Positions 51,401-62,100 of a DNA stretch of 64,000 nt are shown in pieces. The notes beneath the pieces were generated by a model. It was given only the letters and a program-made list of their open reading frames with translations. It ran no database searches and was not told where the DNA came from. The DNA comes from Corallium rubrum (lineage: Eukaryota; Cnidaria; Anthozoa; Scleralcyonacea; Coralliidae), in contig OZ036007.1 in assembly GCA_964035015.1 (NCBI GenBank), forward strand, positions 13,771,141 to 13,835,140. The letters run 5' to 3'. The first letter of the stretch is position 1; every line of letters begins with the position of its first letter. A program made the position numbers and the translations under genes.

Positions 51401-54400
51401 TATACGAAGACCTTAAAGGGTATTGGCAATAAAAATTAACTCTCATTTGAAAAAACTCGTCAAATGGTATAAGAAGGCCTTTTACAAGTTTTCCATATCT
51501 GTTTTGGTTTTGGAAATATTTTGACTAAAGACAGCGTGCTGTCCGCCATCTTGGAATTATTTTCGATATGCAAAATTATGCATGTGACGACATAACCACG
51601 GTAAAGTGAATTTTTTATCTTGCCAACCTTATGACATTATGAGCTAGAAACTCGATTTTTTGTTGCGCTATTTCCATTTTAAATCGACCCACAACATTTA
51701 AAAAGCCTTCCGTGGAAATCTGGTCACCCACGGAGTAGTTTCATCAGGTTTACCCTAGTTAATTAGACCCAATATTACAACAAGATGGCGGACAGCACGC
51801 TGTCTTTGGTCGAAATATTTCCAAAACCAAAACAAATACGGAAAAATTGTAAAAGGTCTTCTTATACCATTTGACGAGTTCTTTCAAATGAGATAAACTT
51901 ATTTTTTATTGCCAATACCCTTTAAGTGTTGAAAAGAAATAACTCGGGTATCGAGGTGCGAATGACGCAACATATGGCCTTATGGTCGCAATGCCTTGCC
52001 GGAAGTAAATTGTGCAAAAATACAATTTTGTGAGACAGAAAAAAATACAGAAACGAAACCTAGACTCGGTCTACCACAGGTAGCCCGAGTAATTATAATG
52101 TGGTTAAATATAGGATATATTTAAGCGAAGTTAACTGCTGATATAGTTGGCCTGCGGTTCCACTTATTAGGGGAGTCCCTTGCGTCACTTACGTTAAAGG
52201 GATTCCCGCGCATTCGAGATTCATTGAGCGTCTGTTGCTTCGCTGCAAGTCGCTCAGCTTGTGCTCCCCCTTCGCCCTTTCCCCACCCGTGTTAGATACG
52301 AAGTATAGAATCCTATAGATCGTATATGTTATTCCACTGACTTGTCAGTGTGACTGGTGCCGGTGGTCATGGCAAACGCCTATTGCTTCTCTGATTACCC
52401 TAATTGCTATTGCTTAGTTTGCTGGCTATTTTCTCATGGCCCAATTGCTTACAGTTACTTTGCTTGCTAACAAGGCTAGATTGCTGACTAGCCTGGGCTA
52501 GATTGCTGACTAGCCTGGGCTAGATTGCTGACTAGCCTGGTCACCAACGGCACCTGCCTCTAAACAACGCATATTCTGCAGTTAAACTCACGACACACGT
52601 GCAAGAGTTACATTCTCTTCCACAATTTTCTAGAATTGGCACTTGTTACGTGAACTTACTGTGTCGCCACCGCAATCTGGCTGGACTCATTCACCTGTGT
52701 GTCACGTGGTCAATGGCGGGAAAAATACGTTTGTACCAACAACTGCTGTAAAAGAATGGAGCGAAGAAAAGAAAGCAACACCAAGGTACTGAAAAGGTCT
52801 TACAGTGCATCACTAAGGTTTACTCCGTCCATCCACGCATCCAGCCACCCACTAGCCTGAGTAAACAGCCACCTCTTCTCGCTCGCCCCTCGCGGAAGAG
52901 ACGTCTGAGCAACAAGCCAAGAAATTCCATACTGATGACGTAAATCTACCGAGATTCGGGTAGTAGCGCTGATTGGTTACTTTGTAATCATACGATACCA
53001 ACCATCCATCTATTCAACCAACTATCGATCCATTCATTCATCGATCCATCCGCCCGCTCATCTACTTACCCAATAATCTCAATCCTCATAATCTTTTCTT
53101 CTGTTTTTCTACTTCTATTTAAGAAATAAAAAACGTGTCGCGTGCGATTATCGAGTTATAATGCACGAGAGATGCGTGTAAAGCACGAGGCGATAGCCGA
53201 GTGTTTTACCAGCTTCTTGTGCGCATTCCCCGCAACCCCCCGCACCCCCCTGTAAATCCATCACTGACAACGTCTTGGATAATCTTTCTTTATTTAACCC
53301 TCGCATTTCTTTTCCTTTTAGTTTGCCGAGGCAGAAGTGCGCGAGACGTGCACGGCGTACCAGCGCTGTCGCCAAACAAGAACCCGAATTAGAAATTGCT
53401 GACCGTTTAGTCGAAGAAAAACCAAACTCTACACTCCCCCATGCGGTCGAAACACAAGTCATCAAACCAACTCCCTTTCCACGATACGGCCCGGTTATGT
53501 CGCCGAAGCCCAAGACCCCATCGCGGGCTCAGCTTGCGTCGTCTTTGAACAGTACCCCTTCTCCAACACTGTCCCAGCTCACGCCATCCCCGCAACCTCT
53601 GCCCAATCAAACGGGAAAACCTGCAACTGAGACTACCCGCGCAGAGTCACCGCTGAAGCAGCAAGAGCCCGCCCCTCCGACGGCGCCCGCATTGCCCGAC
53701 AAGTCACCGAGACCAGAGCGAGGTGGAGATCGGATAACACCGTCGGGCGGTGGCCTTGGTAACTCGTCTGGGGTCTCCCCGCCGAGGGCACCTTCAAAAA
53801 TACAAAACGTAGCTCGTCATGTGGAAAGTCCTCGGAAAAACAAGCCGGTCAAGTCATCGGACGAGTCCAGTCCCATTGTCGCTCCGTCAGTGGCTTCGAA
53901 AGCGCATTCTATTAGCGACAGCCCCGAATGCTCGAATCGACAGAGTCTCGGCACGGAGGCGCCAAAGGCGTTACTGTCTCAGGATATCTCGACACCAAAA
54001 GCCGACTCGGCAACGGCGCATACCATTAATTTCACAAACGTCCTCCAACGCTCGCCGAACGAATTGGCCACTCCGAGCGTTTTCCCCGACCAGGGTCAGA
54101 CTTGTCAGGGCCAGGGTCCCAGTCCTCCAACGGCCGATCGCAGTCACTTGTGTCTGCATTCGATGATGATCGCGAGCATTCAACAGCAACATATAACGCT
54201 ACAGGAAAACCTCGCCGAGTATCAACTGAAGTTAGTCCGCGAGGCGATGAGTACCATCGAACAAGCGAAGAACGAGGACCAGTTCTGTTTTATCGCTGAT
54301 TTCTATCATAGTCTGTTAGAGGAGAGTCGCCGAACAGCTGAATTATATAACATTGTTGCTATCAAGAAATTGGAATCGCAGCGGAAGGATCATCGTCGGC

Positions 54401-57400
54401 ATCAGACTCAGATGGAAATGGCTTCGCTCAATCATACCAAGCAATCTCTTCCCGAGGACGTGAAGATGCGATTGAAGTTGGCGAAGGAATTTGGGCTTCG
54501 AAAGAGGGAGGAGGTTTTGTCGCTGTTACACCAAAACGAAGCGTTGCTAACGAAGGGCAAGGAGGAACAACATGATCTGAAGAAACGACAGCTGCAGATG
54601 CAACAGCGACAACAGCAACAGCAGCAGCATGATCAGAAACCGCAACAACAACAACAACAACAACAATTGCAGCAACAACTACAGCAGCTGCAACAACAAG
54701 AACAACTACAGCAAAAACAACAACAAGTGCAGCAACAGCAAAAACAACAACAACTGCAACAGCAACAACAACTGCAACAACAACAACAGCAGCAACAACT
54801 GCAGCAGCAGCAACAACAACAACAACAACAACAACAATCGACACCTCACCAAGAGAAACAGAAGAAGCCGCAGAAACAACGGTCACGCCAGCAGCAGTCT
54901 AAACCGAAACAGTCCCAACAACAACAATTGATACAACAACAACTAAAACTACAACAAATTGCCAGGCAGCAAGATGTCTTAAAACAACTTCAAGACGATT
55001 TGCTGCTGAATCAGAAAACCAAGTCCAGTGAGCACAATGTATTGAAATCACATGCAGCTCAAAGATCGACCACAGCGAAAGAAACTAGTCATACGCCAGA
55101 ACTCTTGACCAAACTCCAAAGCAAGAAAGGTGTTCAAAACCCTGAAGCGCAGTTGAACTACCAGGTAGGGAATACTGGCGTAACGTACAGAAATTAGAGG
55201 GTTGTGATGGCGAGTCGGTGGGGTGTGTGGTGGTGAGTCGGTAGAGTGTGGTTGTAAGAGTCGTGGTGGGTCTGGTGGAGAGTGGTGGTGAGTCGGTAGA
55301 GTGTGGTTCTAAGAGTGGTGGTGGGTCTGGTGAACTGTGGTAGAGAGTGTGGTGGTGAGTTTGATGAGTGGTAGTAAGAGTGGTCGTAAGAGTGGTGGGA
55401 GTATGGTGGTAAGTGTTGTGGAGTGTGTTAGTAAGTCTAGTGGAGTGTGGTGGTAAGAGTGGTGGTGGGTCTGGTGGAGTGTGGTGGAAAGTTTGATGAG
55501 TGGCGGTACGAGTGGTCGTGAAAATGGTGTGGAGTGTGGTAGAGAGCGTGGTGGTGAGTTTGATGAGTGGCGGTAAGAGTGGTCGTGAGAATGGTGGTGA
55601 CTGTGGTGGTAAGTGTGGTGGTAAGTGTTGTGGAGTGTGGTAGCGAGTCTGGTGGAGTGTGGTGGAGAGTGGTGGTGAGTTTGAAGAGTGGCGGTAAGAG
55701 TGGTCGTGAGAATGGTGGTGACTGGTGGTAAGTGTGGTGGTAAGTGTTGTGGAGTGTGGTAGTGAGTCTGGTGGAGTGTTGTGGTAAGAGCGGTGGTGGG
55801 TCTGGTGGAGTGTGGTGGAGAGTGATAGTGAGTTGTGGAATGTGGTGGTAAGTGTTGTGGTGGGTCTGTTGGAGTGTGGTGGTGAGTTTGATGAGTGGCG
55901 GTAAGAGTTGTCGTGAGAATGGTGGTGGAATGTGGTGTGGTGGGTCTGGTGGAGTGTGGTGCTGAGTGTAGTGGTGAGCCTGGTGGCGAGAGGTTGTGAG
56001 TGCGGTGGTGAGTTTGGTGAGTGGCGGTAATGGTGGTGAGAGTGGTCGTGAGAGTGGTGGGTGAGTGTGGTGGAGTGTGGTGGTGAGTGTGGTGGAGTGC
56101 GGTTGTGAATGTAGTAGTGAACCTGGTGATGAGTGGTTGTAAGTGTGGTGGTGAGCCTGGTGGTGAATGGTACATAATCTGTTTTTTTAGGAGAAAATCC
56201 AGCGACTTCAAAGGACTTGTGCCTCTTATCTTTCTGCGGAGCAGTTATTGTCAAGTCTTACGTCCCCTTCTCTAACGGGTTCTTCTGTGTGGAATGTTGC
56301 CGACAACTTGGCCATGTTCTCTGGCTCGCTTGTGGACGCTGCACTGGCTGCAGCCGCTTCCAAAGCACACGCAAATGTCGAGTCACCGAAATCCGAGGAA
56401 ACTGTGAGTAATTGATTGATCAGCGACCGATCTTAAATGATGGTTGTGGATGGGAAGGATAGGGCCGTTTGGGGAAAGATCGGTATAGTTAGGGATAGAG
56501 ATGGGTAGGAATGGATGGGGATAGATTGGTAGGATAAGGACAGATAGGAACAGATAGGGACGAATGGAAAAGACATTCAAGGATAGGGTCGTGTAGGGAA
56601 AGATCGGTATGGATGGGGATAGGAATGGGTACAGATAGGGACGAATGGAAAAGATATGGAAAGATAGGGTCGTGTAGGGAAAGATCGGTACGGATGGGGA
56701 TAGGGATGGGTACAGATAGGGACGAATGGAAAAGATATGGAAGGATAGGGTCGTGTAGGGAAAGATCGGTATGGATGGGGATAGGTATGGGTAGGAATGG
56801 ATGGGGATAGATTGGAAAGATAAGAACAGGTAGGAACGAATAGGAAAAGATATGCAAGGATAGGGACGTGTAGGGGAAGATCGGTATGGATGGGGATAGG
56901 GATGGGTAGGAATGGATGGGGATAGATTGGAAGGATAAGGACGGATAAAAATAGATAGGAATGAATAGGAAAAGATATGCAAGGATATGGACGTGTAGGG
57001 AAAGATCGGTATGGATAGAGAAGGATAGAAATAGACAGGGAAGAGTAGGGAAGGATAGGGAAGGAAAGAGTATGATAGGGAAGGATAGAGATAACCATGG
57101 GAGAGGAAGGATAACCATGGATAGGAAGGATAGGGATGGATAGGGAAAAGTGAATAATGGATAGAAATAGATTGGGATGAGCAGGGAAGGATAGGGAAAG
57201 ATAAAGATGGATTGAGAAGGAGAGGATAGCTATAGGGAAGGATAAGGAGAGGTAGGGAAGAATAGGGAACGGTAGGGAAGGATAGGGAAATATAAATTAA
57301 AAGAATAAATATAAAGGTAAAAGGAATGGATAGGGAATTATAGGGACGAATAGGGAAGCCTAGGGATAGATAGGAAAGAATAGAGGGAGATAGAGACAGA

Positions 57401-59121
57401 TAGGAAGGGATAGGGAAAGATTGACATGGATAGGGAAGGATCGAGATGGATGGTTGGTTGGTCGATTGATTGATTGATTCGTTTATTAAAATATCTGACC
57501 ATACTAATTGTTGCTCACTTATTCATTTCCAGGACTCTGCAACTGTAAAAGCAACCGACATGTCTGCCACAAAAGATACCACTGTACATGTGGACACAGT
57601 GATGGCATCGGGAACGACGGAGGATTCTGATCGGCCATCGACGGGAAAAAGTGTCCCAAACAAGAGAAAGGCTTCCCCGCCGATCGCGAGTGGAGCTGTG
57701 TCCGAGATGGTTTCGAAACCTAAACGTCAACGAAAAAGCAGACAGAAGAAAGAAAAAGTACCAGCTGAATCCGCAAAGAAACCCCCAACGTCAATGCCCG
57801 TCGACAACGCTACTGCCGATAACTCTAGTGTCTCGCCATCAAATGCCGCAGCTACATTGAAGAAGGTGGAGAGAACTGCTATAAAAGCTTTCCCAGTCGA
57901 GGGCGCGATGTCTTTTAGTGATATATCGTTGATGTCGAATGATCGACCGCTGATCCCAGTCAAGGCGCCCGTGATTAATACCAACGGTTCTATATTAAAG
58001 GAAGATCCATCGTCCAGTACATCAATACGTGTCAGTGATCCGAAAACGCAGTACTTTCAGCCGAGGTCTATCACAAAGGGAATTGGATTCATGCCGATTA
58101 CAAGGCCAGTTGCGGTGGATAGTACGGACATGGGTAGCCCCCCGCTGGCCAATCCGGTTCCCACGCTGGCTACCAACGTCACGTCAGCTCCCGGATCGTC
58201 GCTCGACGTCCTGGCGTCGGTCAGCGCGTCGCTTGCGGAGAAGGGCGATGGAAAACGAGCGATCCCCCACGCGGCCTCGAAGCCGCCGAAGAAGCGCCGA
58301 GAAAGGCAGAAGAAAGAAAAGAAACCGAAGAAGAGTGGCAACGCGGTAAAGGTTACCGAAACGGACCTCGCACAGGCAGTGGTGACGGTGATGGAGACAA
58401 GTGAAACCATGGGACTGGTTGCGTCTAATGTAAGAGAAGCTACGAAGAGTTTTGTAGATGGTCAACTTCGTCCAAATAAGACTTCTGATCTTGTGACGGC
58501 TATTCAAGATCAACTCCAACCCGTAGACTCCCCACGCGTCCCCACTGCTGAAGAAACCAATGCGTCTTTGTTTTCTGTTTTGAAAGACTGTAGTCCAGAA
58601 TTTAAGGATAAAGACAGGCAGGCGCCTGAGTGTGAAGGGCATGTCAGTAAGGCCCTGCCTAGCAACCGCGAGGAGACGAGTGATGGGAGTGTCCCAACCC
58701 ACGAACAGACGAAAGCGCCGTATATTCAAACCGGGCCAAACAAGGAGGATGTGTCCAAAATTGTCGATGCCGTGGTCGATTCCAGTGCGGAAGAGGGGAT
58801 CGCGAAGGAACTCCAGGGAGACTTGGGGGTAACTGGGGACATAATTGTCAACCGTATAGTCTTCGTGAATGATCGATCGATCGATAATTTCGTGAAGGCC
58901 GCACAGGAGGGGCGCGAGGCAGGTCTGGATGATAATGTGTTTAACGAGTGTTTGTTAAACCGGAAAAGGCAACACAGTCAACGGTTAAAGTCTAACAGCA
59001 CACGGCCCAAGACTGGTGGTAATGAGCAGGAAACGACGTCGTCCAAGGCATCAACGCCGTCAGAGAATGGTGGTAAGTTTGCCTAACATTGTTCACCCAC
59101 TAACTTATATAACTAGGCTGA

Positions 59122-59187
<66 letters not shown>

Positions 59188-62100
59188 CTCCCCCTCTCCC
59201 CCTCTCCCTCTCCCTCTCCCCCTCTCCCTCTCCCTCTCCCTCTCCCTCTCCCTCTCCCTCTCCCTCTCCCTCTCCCTCTCCCTCTCCCTCTCCCTCTCCC
59301 TCTCCCTCTCCCTCTCCCTCTCCCTCTCCCTCTCCCTCTCCCTCTCCCTCTCCCTCTCCCTCTCCCTCTCCCTCTCCCCCTCCCTCTCCCTCTCCCTCTC
59401 CCTCTCCCTCTCCCTCTCCCTCTCCCTCTCCCTCTCCCTCTCCCTCTCCCTCTCCCTGTGCCTGTCCCTGTGCCTGTCCCTATCCCTGTCCCTATCCCTA
59501 TCCCTATCCCTATAGCTATGTCTATGTCTATGTATATGTATATGTATATGTATATGGCTGGGAAATGGTTGCCGTTCCAGTGGTTAGCGGTTTGTTTTTT
59601 TTCTTCTATGGTAGTAGCCGCTGGGCCGTCTCTGCAATCTCGAGCCCATAGTCTCCCCGTTTTTAGGCTCCGTTCACACTATACTGGATAGCTTTTGTGC
59701 CGGCACGAAAACCGTATCGGATAGACCTTCTGTTCACACACAAAACGCCTGCTCCGGCACAATTTCTGTGCCAGCACGCCGCTGCGCCGCTCCGATCTCG
59801 AAAGAGGTACATCTTGTATCGGATAGCTTTTTGTGCCGTTCCAGCTTCAGTGTGAACGGAGATCGAAATCGTTCCGTGGGAATTGCTTGTATCGTCAGGT
59901 TTTCGTGCCGGCACAAAAGCTATCCGGTATAGTGTGAACGGGACTTACTTCGGCACAATATCGTGCCGATCGAATCTGTTTACACTATACTGGATATTTT
60001 TGTGCCGGTACGAAAACCTATCCGGTGTAGTGTGAACGGAGCCTTAGTCAGCGGGTGAGCGCGGGGGAGACTCTGGGGAAACTGGATTGATTCTCCATTT
60101 TGATTGGTTCATTTAAATTTATTGAATTCATCGATTCAAAACAATGAAAGTCAAATATATTGCTTTATTCAATAAACAGATATATCTTCAAATTTAGGCA
60201 CCTCATTTACATCTCTTTTCTTTGTTTCATTATATCTGGGTCTCATTCACACAAACAAACTTCATAGCAAAGTTTCAAAGACTTTTAAATGACGAATTTC
60301 GAATAACAAATAGTCGCAATGAACAAAACAAACCCTGGTGGGATTTGTCGTTATATTTATCAAATATAAGTGTAAAACAATTTAAACAACGAAAAAGCAC
60401 ATTTATTTAAAGACAATTATCGTATTAAAAGGCTTGTGATCGACTGATCGAGGACAATAGTGGCGTCGGGAATTGATATTTTACCTTGGATTTCAAGAAC
60501 GTTTATGTCTAGTGCCACCACCAGCAGTGTCAGGCTCTCTCCGACAATTTTAACGTGCATTTGATCTGCATTTGATCTGCATTTTATGCAAGATTCTCAC
60601 AAAATGATTTCAAACAAATATCTGAGAAACGAACTCATGAACACAACACATTCTGCACAGCAGCTGAGGCTACGATCACGCGCTTAACAACTGGAACCCC
60701 TCATTTCAGGGGTAATTAAATCCAATTTCCCCAGAGTCTTCCCCGCGCTCACCCGCTGACCAAAAACGGGGTGACTGGGCCATAGATATAGGAGACCTTG
60801 ATTGCTGACTCGGCTGAAGAGGCGCGCCAAATTTGAAAATCCAAGATGGCGGCTCAACCGGTCAAAAATCATAGACAGTGCATAGGAAAAACGATGTTTT
60901 TCGCATTTTACGTCCGCCCACTGTTTCCGATCCCGTTCGACCACCTTTTTTTGGGAAGAACTACCTATTGTGAAGGTCTCGGATGAAAATCGTACAATTT
61001 GAGTGGAATTAACAACAAAATAATCGATCGTTAAATGTTGCCGAAACAGTCACTTGCGGTCACTTGGTCGGTTCGAGACATTTCTGGCCGAAAATAAAGG
61101 TTTTGGTTAGTTTTGAGGTGTTGGAAGATTCTAGGACGTTCTGTGTAAGATACGAGATGGAAAGCTTACGTGTTAGTGGACAAACAGATAGCGATCTGTC
61201 CTCAGTAATTTTCACTATTTTGTAGAATATAGTTATACACTAGGCATTAACTCCAGTGAACATTTTACTATCTAATTCGCTTCTTTTAAACACGAAGTAT
61301 TATATACATCTTTTGCGTTAAAAGACAGAATTTTACTTCAACAAGTACATTTAACCCAAAATTAGCTTTCTAAAGCATATTATACTATACAATCTGCAGC
61401 AGCAATCAGGTGAAAGTTCCAGTTCTATATCTATGATTGGCAAACAAAAAACATTTAACGATCGATTATTTTGTTGTTAATTCCACTCAAATTGTACGAT
61501 TTTCATCCAAGACCTTCACAATAGGTAGTTCTTCCCCAAAAAAGGTGGTCGAACGGGATCGGAAACAGTGGGCGGACGTAAAATGCGAAAAACATCGTTT
61601 TTCCTATGCACTGTCTATGATTTTTGACCGGTTGAGCCGCCATCTTGGATTACTCATATATCTATGGACTGGCACGAGATTGCCGTCTCTGATAAATTGA
61701 TTGGACCGCGAGCGCGCCTGAGCCCACAGTTAAATAAACATATTGAGCAGAATAAGGTCAGCGGTTGCTGTGGTGAGAGGAAGGGCCCATATTTCCACCA
61801 TTTCCATTTTTGATCACTTTCTGGGCGGGACCCGCAGTTCAGTTGTGTATAGGTTTGTGGTAAGACAGACTACTGACCTATGTATAACTAAACTGCCGGT
61901 TCCTAATCATTTTGTATTGCATGAAATGTTTTCATTAATTGAAGGTCGCCATTTCGTTAAGCCATCCGAGATCTCACCACTGAGCTCTTTATATATACAC
62001 GCGCATATAACGCACAACTTGTTCACGGTTGTCAACAGACGTGAACAAGGTTGTGCTACTCGCCGTGAACAAGTTGTCAACAAGTTGTTCACTAATGGTT

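Noticed and set aside
53335-53345. Exon 11 starting at GGCAG|AAG to accept phase 0 from exon 9
   Set aside because: It would skip the first AG after a strong pyrimidine tract. Exon 10 supplies the needed phase 2 at the standard acceptor.
54428-54886. Minus-strand Val/Ala-rich frame
   Set aside because: Antisense of the poly-Gln coding tract of exon 11.
55085-57118. Long minus-strand frames (up to 389 codons) rich in Thr/His/Ser or Pro/Ile/Ser
   Set aside because: They translate the tandem arrays of introns 11 and 12; composition is purely repeat-driven and they overlap clear + strand splice sites.
59016-59651. 211-codon Ser-Pro frame and the neighbouring frame
   Set aside because: Translation of (CT)n and (CTCCCT)n; it extends an exon 13 shadow frame past the donor.
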